From: Acidobacteriota bacterium
GTDB taxonomy: Bacteria > Acidobacteriota > Terriglobia > Terriglobales > Acidobacteriaceae
Assembly: GCA_021781075.1 (NCBI GenBank)
Contig: JAJXXN010000295.1
Location: forward strand, 1-13,135
DNA: 13,135 nt
Reading direction: 5' to 3'
Shown: positions 1 through 6,188 of the stretch, one piece after another
Layout of the letters: each line of letters starts with the position of its first letter
How positions within the stretch are numbered: the stretch's first letter is position 1
Program-made: the position numbers and the translations under genes
The notes under the pieces: generated by a model
The model's database searches: none
What the model saw: only the letters and a program-made list of their open reading frames with translations
Told to the model about the DNA's origin: nothing

Positions 1-548
1 GAGCTTTGCCCGAAGCCTTCGCCAACGGCGAGGATTTCAGCCGTCTGCACGTTGATGAGCCGCGCGTTGATGCGGACGTTGGCCTTGGAGTTTGAGTGGC
101 CGATGCCGCCCAGGCCGAAGCCGCCCAGGCGCTCGCCGATGCCGCCGGTGTTGAAGCCCTTCTTCTCATTGCCGAACTCGGTGATGGTGCCGATGAGGAT
201 GGCGTCAACGTTGAGGATTTTTCCGAGCTTGGCCGCGGTGGAGGGGTCGGCGCGGTCGGAGTTGGAGAAGTTCTGCTCGTTGAGCACCTTGTCGAGGGCG
301 CTGCGCTCGATGAGCGAGTAGGTGCCGTCATTGACCAGGTCGTTGACGAGGAGTTCCGAGATGCCCTTGCCGACATCCACATCCTGGCCGAAGATCTGGT
401 CCACGTAACTTTGCACGGTGCCGTAGTCAAAATCGAGCACTGCGATGCGGGGCTTGCGCGGGGCCTGGGCGTTTGTGGTGGAAGGGATTGCGGCAACCAG
501 CATCCCCAGGGCAGCGGCGGCGGCGGCGATGATATTCCTAGTTTTCAT
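1..548 (-). CDS. CsgG/HfaB-family secreted protein, N-terminal part (runs off left edge)
   Basis: The gene reads leftwards from an ATG at 548 and stays open to the window edge, giving about 182 residues. A Shine-Dalgarno AAGGAA lies 5 bases before the start. The N-terminus (MKTRN, then an Ala-rich hydrophobic stretch to residue 21, then PSTTNA before QAPRK) is a Sec signal peptide with likely cleavage after Ala27. There is no lipobox cysteine, unlike E. coli CsgG. The mature part has the CsgG/HfaB pattern: RIAVLDFDYG near residue 33, a helix with GISELLVNDL, the YSLIERSALDKVL block, a KLGKILNVDAILIGTITEFG strand-turn region, and a Gly-rich segment before ARLINVQTAEILAVGEG. The family includes outer-membrane secretion channels and periplasmic lipoprotein-like assembly factors. 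The substrate cannot be told from the sequence. It diverges from the tRNA-tuf cluster and is probably unrelated to it. Confidence 0.82.
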   Translation of the reverse strand, partial: MKTRNIIAAAAAALGMLVAAIPSTTNAQAPRKPRIAVLDFDYGTVQSYVDQIFGQDVDVGKGISELLVNDLVNDGTYSLIERSALDKVLNEQNFSNSDRADPSTAAKLGKILNVDAILIGTITEFGNEKKGFNTGGIGERLGGFGLGGIGHSNSKANVRINARLINVQTAEILAVGEGFGQS

Positions 549-561
549 CAGTGTTCCTTGC

Positions 562-574
562 GGTAAAAATTACC
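562..574. repeat. 13-base palindrome in the leader of the CsgG-family gene
   Basis: GGTAA, AAA, TTACC is a perfect inverted repeat directly upstream of the Shine-Dalgarno sequence of the CsgG-family gene. It could be an operator or a small hairpin in the 5' leader. A perfect TTGACA (bases 610 to 605, - strand) lies upstream but has no convincing -10 at 16-18 bases, so no promoter is called. Confidence 0.25.
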
Positions 575-952
575 AGTTTGAAGCTTCCCCCCTTGGAGAG
601 GCGGTGTCAAGTGAAATTCCTCGGGAAAACCGGGTTTGGCGCTGTGGATGAAATGGCCGCCCAAATGATGGAACGGTCCCCGGAATATTGCTGGATTGAA
701 GGGTGAAAAATGGCTTCATTCAGGCCTTGGTTTACTTTTATTGTCGCGAGGTGAGGTGGGCGAGGAACCGCTGTGATAGCTGGACCAGTCTTGCAACTGC
801 ACTGGTATCAGTGCGATTCATCGGGTGGCATTTGCCCCATGCGCCCCACTGTGCTAACCTTTAATTCTGTGCCGCAAGGCTCAGGCGTCAGTGTGCCTGA
901 TGGTTTGTGTCATGGATGCTTCCGCGCGGGTGGGTAACGCCCAGGTGGATGG
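575..952. other. Intergenic region between the divergent CsgG-family gene and the tRNA cluster
   Basis: No convincing gene is seen; open frames here are under 20 codons or lack a ribosome binding site. It contains a perfect 6-bp inverted repeat, GCACTG (799-804) and CAGTGC (809-814) around GTAT, about 18 bases before the proposed tRNA promoter. The region must hold the promoters of both flanking units. Confidence 0.6.
832..860 (+). promoter_or_regulatory. Candidate sigma70-type promoter of the tRNA-tuf unit
   Basis: TTGCCC at 832-837 and TAACCT at 855-860 are separated by 17 bases, with a TG at 852-853 giving an extended -10 character. Transcription would start near 867, about 85 bases before tRNA-Thr. 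The -10 is a weak match, so the call rests on spacing and position. Confidence 0.4.
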
Positions 953-1028
953 GCTGGCGTAGCTCAGCTGGTAGAGCATCTGATTTGTAATCAGAGGGTC
1001 GGGGGTTCAAATCCCTTCGCCAGCTCCA
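953..1028 (+). tRNA. tRNA-Thr (anticodon TGT)
   Basis: A full cloverleaf of 76 bases including an encoded CCA. The acceptor arms GCTGGCG and CGCCAGC pair perfectly, with discriminator T. The D arm is GCTCAGCTGGTAGAGC. The anticodon stem TCTGA/TCAGA closes the loop TTTGTAA, anticodon TGT, reading ACA. The T arm has TTCAAAT. This is the counterpart of E. coli thrU, first in the tRNA set before tufB. Confidence 0.97.
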
Positions 1029-1196
1029 CAAAGGTGACCGTACCAGTTGCCGGTGGCAGTGAAAATTTTGTCCTCTCCTCCGCGGTGAATCCCCAGGGGT
1101 TTGCGCACACCGAAAGCGAGCCGGAGAACAGGCCGGCAAGAGCGGAGCGCGCAGCAAATTGGGCGTCGGGAACGGTTTGGAGGGGAAGCAGTTTGG

Positions 1197-1284
1197 GCAC
1201 AGGTGGCCGAGTGGTTAATGGCAGCAGACTGTAAATCTGCCGCTCTTTGGAGCTACGGAGGTTCGAATCCTCCCCTGTGCACCA
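1197..1284 (+). tRNA. tRNA-Tyr (anticodon GTA)
   Basis: An 88-base class II tRNA with a long variable arm and an encoded ACCA end. The acceptor GCACAGG pairs with CCTGTGC. The anticodon stem GCAGA/TCTGC holds the loop CTGTAAA, anticodon GTA. The T arm is GGAGG, TTCGAAT, CCTCC. It is the counterpart of E. coli tyrU. The 168 bases between it and the preceding tRNA-Thr show no gene and are probably a processed spacer. Confidence 0.97.
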
Positions 1285-1331
1285 CTCAAGTTTTGGTTTT
1301 GCCACTGCATTGAACGAGGAGTTGCGCAGCG

Positions 1332-1529
1332 ATGAACAAGCGCTTCCGGGTGGCAATGGTTTTATATGCCGTGCTTGGTGTACTGGCATGGTATACGCTG
1401 GGCGATGATGCCATTATTGTCCTGCACCGGCAGGTGGAACTGAGATGGATTCCACTGCTGTTGATAGCGAGTTTCGCGCTGCGCACGGTTCTGGCCATGA
1501 AGGCGGAGAAGATCCGGCGGGGCGAGTAG
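1332..1529 (+). CDS. Small two-helix membrane protein of unknown function
   Basis: A 65-residue protein between tRNA-Tyr and tRNA-Thr. I do not recognise a family. The start is chosen from the GAGGAG at 1316-1321, 10 bases before the ATG. The sequence has a basic start (MNKRFR), a hydrophobic helix at about residues 6-22, a short acidic loop (GDDA), and a second helix at about 39-55 (WIPLLLIASFALR). It ends in a positively charged tail (MKAEKIRRGE). The charge pattern suggests both ends lie in the cytoplasm. It must be cotranscribed with the tRNAs unless it has its own promoter, which is unusual because tRNA processing would cut its message out. The plausible protein and ribosome binding site favour a real gene. 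Confidence 0.65.
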   Translation: MNKRFRVAMVLYAVLGVLAWYTLGDDAIIVLHRQVELRWIPLLLIASFALRTVLAMKAEKIRRGE

Positions 1530-1581
1530 AAGTCAGGTTGGGTGAGCGGCGGTTTTTTTGCAATGCCAGATTCATCCGCGG

Positions 1582-1657
<76 letters not shown>

Positions 1658-1673
1658 GAATTTTGATGGAATG

Positions 1674-1748
1674 GCGGGAGTAACTCAGTGGTAGAGTCAC
1701 AGCCTTCCAAGCTGTTGGTCGCGGGTTCGATTCCCGTCTCCCGCTCCA
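1674..1748 (+). tRNA. tRNA-Gly (anticodon TCC)
   Basis: A 75-base cloverleaf with encoded CCA, 16 bases after tRNA-Thr(GGT). The acceptor GCGGGAG pairs with CTCCCGC. The anticodon stem ACAGC/GCTGT holds the loop CTTCCAA, anticodon TCC, reading GGA and GGG. The T arm is GCGGG, TTCGATT, CCCGT. It corresponds to E. coli glyT. Confidence 0.97.
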
Positions 1749-1776
1749 AGTTGCAGGGAGTGCAAGGGTAGAGCGC

Positions 1777-2085
1777 ATGTTTGAGCAGGTGCAGATCGAA
1801 GTACAGGATTCGGAGCGCTTCGAAAGGATTCAAGAGCGCCTGAAGGTGGCATTTTCATCGGCAGAGGTTGAAGTTTACCTGAATCGTGTTCGCCGCTCGG
1901 GGTTGAAGGTGCGTGATTTTGAGGCAATCTTGAAGCGCGGATTGTTGGGCAAGGCAGCCGAGACGGATTATGCCGCGTTGCCGGTCAGCGACCAGGCCCT
2001 GACGCGAGAGAGCTACCTGGCCCGGCTGGAGAAGGTGGAGTTCAAGCTCCGCCAGCGGTATGCGAAGATTTACGCGTACTACTGA
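1777..2085 (+). CDS. Conserved-looking 102-residue protein of unknown function upstream of tuf
   Basis: I do not recognise this protein. It starts with ATG 28 bases after tRNA-Gly, preceded by an AAGGGT that can serve as a weak ribosome binding site. It is soluble, charged and mostly helical by composition. A segment near residues 15-40 (ERIQERLKVAFSSAEVEVYL) leads to a basic linker (RRSGLKVRDFEAILKRGLL), and the C-terminus is rich in Arg, Lys and Tyr (LRQRYAKIYAYY). There is no signal peptide, membrane segment or Cys/His metal site. Codon use looks like that of the neighbours and the frame is clean, so it is probably expressed. The position between the tRNAs and tuf suggests cotranscription with EF-Tu, but a link to translation is only a guess. 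Confidence 0.7.
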   Translation: MFEQVQIEVQDSERFERIQERLKVAFSSAEVEVYLNRVRRSGLKVRDFEAILKRGLLGKAAETDYAALPVSDQALTRESYLARLEKVEFKLRQRYAKIYAYY

Positions 2086-2148
2086 GCGGACATGAGGTAG
2101 TTTGCAGTAGGCAGTCGATTTTTGACATTGAATTGAGAGGAACCTGTT

Positions 2149-3336
<1,188 letters not shown>

Positions 3337-3343
3337 GAGCGGG

Positions 3344-3449
3344 GATCAGCAGCCAGGGCCCGGGGTTCAGGCAATGCAACGGGAAGGCGGGAGCCGGAAC
3401 CAAGCAAGGAATGAACTGAACCCCGAACCCTAAGCCCTGAAACAGAAGG
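3344..3449. repeat. Opposed heptamer arrays, spacer tuf-rpmG
   Basis: Two arrays of an imperfect 7-base unit face each other. The right array (3415-3449) has units close to CCTGAAC on the + strand. The left array (3344-3371) has the same unit on the - strand. The core GGGGTTCAG (3362-3370) pairs perfectly with CTGAACCCC (3416-3424), leaving a 43-base loop between the arrays. The left array begins 8 bases after the tuf stop. The last right unit, CAGAAGG, overlaps the rpmG ribosome binding site (AGAAGGA, 3444-3450). Confidence 0.6.
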
Positions 3450-3458
3450 ATTGGAAAA

Positions 3459-3608
3459 ATGCGCGAAATCATCACACTGCAGTGCACTGAGTGCAAGGAA
3501 CGGAACTACTCAACGACGAAGAACAAAAAGACGATGACCAAGCGTCTTGAGATGTCGAAGTTCTGCAACCGTTGCCGCAAGCACCAGCCGCACAAGGAAA
3601 CAAAGTAA
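3459..3608 (+). CDS. rpmG: 50S ribosomal protein L33
   Basis: A 49-residue protein of the large subunit. It reads MREIITLQCTECKERNYSTT, followed by a Lys-rich stretch and a C-terminal metal-binding pair. Cys9, Cys12, Cys36 and Cys39 form two CxxC motifs, so this is the zinc-binding form of L33; a Cys-less paralogue, if any, would lie elsewhere. The start ATG is preceded by AGAAGGA. L33 contacts the E site region of the ribosome. Placement between tuf and secE-nusG is common in bacteria. It is separated from tuf and tRNA-Trp by heptamer-array spacers. Confidence 0.97.
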   Translation: MREIITLQCTECKERNYSTTKNKKTMTKRLEMSKFCNRCRKHQPHKETK

Positions 3609-3609
3609 G

Positions 3610-3721
3610 AGCGGCCTCTGGCTCCCAGCCACCAGCTTCCAGCTATTCTTTCGGTAAGGTAGGGATTTTGCCCACTCCCGAGGATAAGCTGGAAGCTGGC
3701 AGCCAAAAGCCGGTAGCTGTT
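3610..3721. repeat. Opposed heptamer arrays, spacer rpmG-tRNA-Trp
   Basis: The right array (3687-3721) has five consecutive 7-base units, starting AGCTGGA, AGCTGGC and all beginning with AGC. The left array (3610-3644) is the same type on the - strand. CCAGCTTCCAGCT (3632-3644) pairs perfectly over 13 bp with AGCTGGAAGCTGG (3687-3699), with a 42-base loop. The left array begins right after the rpmG stop, and the right one ends 2 bases before tRNA-Trp. This is the clearest of the three arrays. Confidence 0.7.
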
Positions 3722-3723
3722 TT

Positions 3724-3799
3724 AGGGGCGTAAGCTCAACGGTTAAACTGTCGGTCTCCAAAACCGAACTTGGGGGTTCGAATCCCTCCGCCCCTGCCA
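3724..3799 (+). tRNA. tRNA-Trp (anticodon CCA)
   Basis: A 76-base cloverleaf with encoded CCA and discriminator G. The acceptor AGGGGCG pairs with CGCCCCT. The anticodon stem TCGGT/ACCGA holds the loop CTCCAAA, anticodon CCA. The T loop is TTCGAAT. tRNA-Trp directly before secE-nusG is a widespread arrangement. The heptamer array ends 2 bases upstream, so it could form a hairpin next to the RNase P cleavage site. Confidence 0.97.
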
Positions 3800-3851
3800 G
3801 TTCAAGAAGCGCGCGAGCGCCAGACGCCCGCGCCAGACAGGAAGAAGCAAA

Positions 3852-4100
3852 ATGGCCAATGCAGCCAATGAAGGGAACACGAACGCAGTTGCCGGCAAGT
3901 GGGGTGAGTTCACCTCATTTTTAAGCGACGTGCGCGGCGAAGTCCGGAAGGTCGTCTTCCCTTCGCGCAAGGAAGTCGAGTCAACTACGACAGTAGTCGT
4001 CATTGCAGTGCTGCTTTTCGGCATCTTCTTTTTTCTGGCCGACAGCATCTTCTCCGTTGCACTGAAGGCATTGCTGCACAAACTTTCCGGTTCGCAGTAA
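3852..4100 (+). CDS. secE: Preprotein translocase subunit SecE
   Basis: An essential small subunit of the SecYEG channel in the inner membrane. At 82 residues it is the short single-helix form typical outside the enterobacteria. The family signature is clear: an amphipathic helix (FTSFLSDVRGEVRKVVFPSRKE, about residues 20-41), then the conserved hinge and one transmembrane helix at about 46-64 ending in GIFFFLAD. The N-terminal 18 residues are a variable polar tail. AGGAAG lies 8 bases before the ATG. It sits 52 bases after tRNA-Trp and 55 bases before nusG, the usual secE-nusG pair. Confidence 0.97.
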   Translation: MANAANEGNTNAVAGKWGEFTSFLSDVRGEVRKVVFPSRKEVESTTTVVVIAVLLFGIFFFLADSIFSVALKALLHKLSGSQ

Positions 4101-4155
4101 GCTACGGCAAACGCCCGGCCGCCAGAACCAGCGCCGCGGTGGAAGTGAGACAGAC

Positions 4156-4800
4156 ATGACAGAAGAGTTGGGACAACCCGAGACCCCGATTGGTGCCGAG
4201 CCGGTTGAGCCTTCAGCCGAAGGCGTCACAGCGGCGGCCGATGCCATTGTGCCCGCAGCGGAGAACGCAAATTTCCGCTGGTACATACTGCACGCCTACT
4301 CGGGTTTTGAGCGCAAGGTGAAGGAGTCGATCCTCAGCCGTGTGCAGGCGTTCGGCCTTGAGAAGAAGATCGGCGACGTGGTCATCCCGACGGAGAAGGT
4401 CACCGAGATTTACAACAACAAAAAGCGCACGGTGGAGCGGGTCTTCATACCTGGGTATGTGCTGATCCTGATGGAGCTGGACAACCAGCTTTGGCACGTG
4501 CTGAAGGAGACGCCCAAGGTGACCGGCTTTTTGGGCACCGGCGACAAGCCTGTTGCGCTGACCGAGGACGAGATTCGCTCGCTGCTGAACCGCAGTGAGA
4601 CGACGCGGGAAAAACCGCGGCAGAAGATCAAGTTTGAGAAGAACGAGTCCGTGCGCATCACCGACGGGCCATTTGCTAACTTCAACGGTGTGGTGGACGA
4701 GGTGAACGAGGATCGCGAGACCCTCAAGGTGATGGTCACCATCTTCGGACGCTCCACGCCGGTTGAGCTGGAGTTCAGCAAAGTTGAAAAGATTGCGTAG
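4156..4800 (+). CDS. nusG: Transcription termination/antitermination protein NusG
   Basis: This general elongation factor binds the clamp helices of RNA polymerase and couples it to Rho or to the ribosomal protein uS10. The protein has 214 residues. An Ala/Glu-rich N-terminal extension of about 38 residues is longer than in E. coli. The NGN domain runs from about 40 to 145 (RWYILHAYSGFERKVKESI; VFIPGYVLILMEL near 96-108; VTGFLGTG near 122-129). The KOW domain covers about 163-214 (ESVRITDGPFANFNGVVDEV, then FGRSTPVELEFSKVEKI). The ATG is preceded by a weak purine run. It is followed by the third heptamer-array spacer and rplK. Confidence 0.98.
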   Translation: MTEELGQPETPIGAEPVEPSAEGVTAAADAIVPAAENANFRWYILHAYSGFERKVKESILSRVQAFGLEKKIGDVVIPTEKVTEIYNNKKRTVERVFIPGYVLILMELDNQLWHVLKETPKVTGFLGTGDKPVALTEDEIRSLLNRSETTREKPRQKIKFEKNESVRITDGPFANFNGVVDEVNEDRETLKVMVTIFGRSTPVELEFSKVEKIA

Positions 4801-4805
4801 TGCAG

Positions 4806-4949
4806 CCCCGTTTGGAGCCTTCAGCTTCTAGCCGGATTCATTTCTAGTTGATTCCGGTTGAATGCAAAGGCGGGTGCGGTACGACCAAAAATTGAAAGCA
4901 AGCAGTGACCCGGCCCCCGGCAACTAGAAGCCGGAAACCGGTTCCAAAG
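4806..4949. repeat. Opposed heptamer arrays, spacer nusG-rplK
   Basis: The right array (4922-4949) has units AACTAGA, AGCCGGA and similar. The left array (4806-4833, degenerate to about 4860) carries related units on the - strand. GCTTCTAG (4824-4831) pairs perfectly with CTAGAAGC (4924-4931). An alternative perfect 9-bp pairing joins TTCTAGTTG (4842-4850) to CAACTAGAA (4921-4929), so two hairpins are possible. The last right unit overlaps the rplK ribosome binding site AAAGGA (4946-4951). The left array starts 5 bases after the nusG stop. Confidence 0.55.
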
Positions 4950-4958
4950 GACCCAACA

Positions 4959-5393
4959 ATGGCAACAACGAAAAAAGTATCAACGTATGTGAAGCTCCAG
5001 ATAGAGGCAGGCAAGGCCAACCCGGCGCCCCCGGTGGGCCCCGCGCTCGGCCAGGCGCAGGTCAACATCATGGAGTTTTGCAAGCAGTTCAACGCGCGTA
5101 CGCAGAACAAGGAGATGGCGGGCCTCATCATCCCGGTTGTCATCACCGTGTATGCCGACCGCAGCTTCACCTTCATCACCAAGACGCCGCCGGCTTCGAT
5201 TCTGCTGTTGAAGGCGGCTGGATTGCAGAAGGGCTCGGGCGTGCCGAACAAGGACAAGGTGGGCAAGGTGACCGAGGCGCAGGTGCGCGAGATCGCCACG
5301 CAGAAGATGCCCGACTTGAACGCGGCCAGCGTCGAGACAGCGATGAAGAGCATCAAGGGCACGGCGCGGTCGATGGGGATCGAAGTGGTGTAA
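4959..5393 (+). CDS. rplK: 50S ribosomal protein L11
   Basis: L11 forms the GTPase-associated centre with 23S rRNA and the L10-L12 stalk. The product is 144 residues, normal for the family. The N-terminal domain has VKLQIEAGKANPAPPVGPAL, including the PPVGPALGQ loop that contacts factors and thiopeptides. The C-terminal RNA-binding domain has KGSGVPNKDKVGKVTEAQV and ends SMGIEVV. An in-frame ATG at 4905 would add 18 residues, but the start at 4959 is chosen because MATTKKV is the standard terminus and AAAGGA lies 7 bases before it. rplA does not follow directly: a terminator-like hairpin and 2.7 kb of other DNA intervene. Confidence 0.98.
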   Translation: MATTKKVSTYVKLQIEAGKANPAPPVGPALGQAQVNIMEFCKQFNARTQNKEMAGLIIPVVITVYADRSFTFITKTPPASILLLKAAGLQKGSGVPNKDKVGKVTEAQVREIATQKMPDLNAASVETAMKSIKGTARSMGIEVV

Positions 5394-5419
5394 CGACAAA
5401 ACCCAGCCAGCAGGTTTCA

Positions 5420-5461
5420 GTGCCCCAGGCTTCATTCAGAAGCCTGGGGCACAAAGTTTTT
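5420..5461 (+). terminator. Strong hairpin after rplK, probable intrinsic terminator
   Basis: GTGCCCCAGGCTTC (5420-5433) and GAAGCCTGGGGCAC (5439-5452) form a perfect 14-bp stem with loop ATTCA, 27 bases after the rplK stop. A run of five T follows four bases later (5457-5461), so the U-tract is offset. It would end the tRNA-tuf-rplK transcript. A dispersed palindromic element is the alternative. Confidence 0.65.
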
Positions 5462-5534
5462 CAAGCCCGGTGAATTGGAGGGCGCGGGTTTTTCTGGCCG
5501 GCTGAGCACAGAATAAAAAGATGAACAAACTTGA

Positions 5535-5559
5535 ACGGCCCTCCTCAGCGGAGGGCCGT
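5535..5559 (-). terminator. Probable terminator of the 37-residue gene on the - strand
   Basis: ACGGCCCTCC (5535-5544) and GGAGGGCCGT (5550-5559) form a perfect 10-bp stem with a 5-base loop. Read on the - strand, it lies 34 bases after the stop of the micro-protein gene and is followed by a T-rich stretch (TTCAAGTTTGTTC and then TTTTT). On the + strand there is no T run, so the - direction is preferred. Confidence 0.5.
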
Positions 5560-5593
5560 CGTCCTTGAGCCTCATCGGGCTTTGCGTTGCCTC

Positions 5594-5707
5594 TCACGAA
5601 GGAGAGGATGTGCCAAAGCCCGTCATCGGTCTTCCGGCAGGTGCCGGCTTCACTTTAGGCTTCGGCGGCTTCTTGGTTTCCTTCTTGCCTCTGTCTTTGT
5701 TTCCCAT
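5594..5707 (-). CDS. 37-residue basic Lys/Pro-rich protein
   Basis: A very short gene on the - strand. The product starts MGNKDRGKKETKKPPK, continues with a Pro/Lys repeat-like part (KPKVKPAPAG) and ends RPMTGFGTSSPS. It is strongly basic and probably disordered, with no membrane segment. I have the impression that micro-proteins beginning MGNKDRG with a Lys/Pro tail occur in many bacteria, but I cannot confirm a family or function. No clear Shine-Dalgarno precedes the ATG. Support comes from the biased composition, the start-to-stop integrity and a good - strand terminator hairpin 34 bases after the stop. Opposite orientation to all neighbours marks it as part of the accessory insert between rplK and rplA. 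Confidence 0.5.
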   Translation of the reverse strand: MGNKDRGKKETKKPPKPKVKPAPAGRPMTGFGTSSPS

Positions 5708-5717
5708 GCCGAACAGT

Positions 5718-5746
5718 CTGCCACAAAGACGCACGGTTTGTGTAAT
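5718..5746 (+). promoter_or_regulatory. Candidate promoter for the 26-residue peptide
   Basis: CTGCCA (5718-5723) and TGTAAT (5741-5746) are 17 bases apart; the -10 matches consensus at five of six bases. Transcription would start near 5753, 75 bases before the peptide start. It overlaps the start of the divergent micro-protein gene. Confidence 0.3.
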
Positions 5747-5827
5747 GATTTTTTTTGACCCATGGAACCGGAGGCGCAGGGCGCGCGTACTTCTGTGTGT
5801 AAGGAATTTTCGCAGAAGGAGGATGTT

Positions 5828-5908
5828 ATGAAAAGGCTGGTATTCGAAATCTTCTTTGCCGTGCTGCTTTCAGCAGGTTATTTTTCAGCCATTGCGTCGC
5901 TTGCCTGA
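5828..5908 (+). CDS. 26-residue hydrophobic peptide with a near-perfect Shine-Dalgarno
   Basis: The ATG at 5828 is preceded by AGAAGGAGG (5814-5822) at a spacing of 5 bases, the strongest ribosome binding site in the window. The product reads MKRLVFEIFF, then AVLLSAGYFSAIASLA, then TGA. It is a short basic start followed by one continuous hydrophobic helix, as in small membrane peptides, type I toxins or a bare signal sequence. An in-frame ATG at 5762 would give 48 residues but lacks a ribosome binding site. It could also be the surviving signal peptide of a gene destroyed by a deletion, since the next 200 bases look degenerate. I cannot assign a function. Confidence 0.5.
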   Translation: MKRLVFEIFFAVLLSAGYFSAIASLA

Positions 5909-5909
5909 T

Positions 5910-6112
5910 TCACCAGGCCAGCATGGTTGAAGGCTTCACCCCTTCGATCCGCATCTCGCCGAGCTCACCGTCCCCGGGAAATGAGAGCTCACGAAACTCG
6001 GCGGGATGGCAACCCTAACAATCGATGAAGTTGATCCGGCTTTTGTAGCCGAGTGCCGCAAGGCGTTGCAGAATCATTCCACGTTCGGTAAACAATCCAA
6101 TCCAATTTAATT
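5910..6112 (-). pseudogene. Open frame broken by one in-frame TAG, possible gene remnant
   Basis: Read on the - strand, one frame is open from before 6112 to a TGA at 5910-5912, except for a single TAG after a segment MILQRLAALGYKSRINFIDC. After the TAG the frame continues GCHPAEFRELSFPGDG and ends in KPSTMLAW. The residues on both sides look like ordinary protein. I do not recognise the family. The length is short enough to arise by chance, so this is a weak call. Otherwise nothing is seen in 5909-6174. Confidence 0.22.
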
Positions 6113-6174
6113 CAATTGACCATTCCCGGTCTTGTCCACTGCCTTGGGGCAGCAGCACAGCCGCCGTGCTCGGC

Positions 6175-6180
6175 TACAAT
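6175..6180 (+). promoter_or_regulatory. Possible -10 element placing the glycosyltransferase start at the mRNA 5' end
   Basis: TACAAT at 6175-6180 lies 8 bases before the ATG at 6189, and no Shine-Dalgarno is present. Transcription from this element would begin within a few bases of the ATG, giving a leaderless message. No good -35 is seen 17 bases upstream. Confidence 0.35.
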
Positions 6181-6188
6181 CAACAGCA

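Noticed and set aside
96..566. 156-codon open frame on the + strand at the left edge
   Set aside because: It lies opposite the CsgG-family gene, which has a signal peptide, a ribosome binding site and recognisable family motifs.
2122..2127. Perfect TTGACA shortly before tuf
   Set aside because: A -10 at the correct distance would overlap the tuf start codon, so it cannot serve tuf with a leader; no TATAAT-like match is there.
3817..3838. Direct repeat GCGCCAGAC twice at a 13-base period before secE
   Set aside because: Only two copies in GC-rich spacer DNA; likely chance.
4905..4958. Upstream start for rplK adding 18 residues
   Set aside because: The extra residues are not part of the L11 family, and the downstream ATG has a well-placed Shine-Dalgarno.
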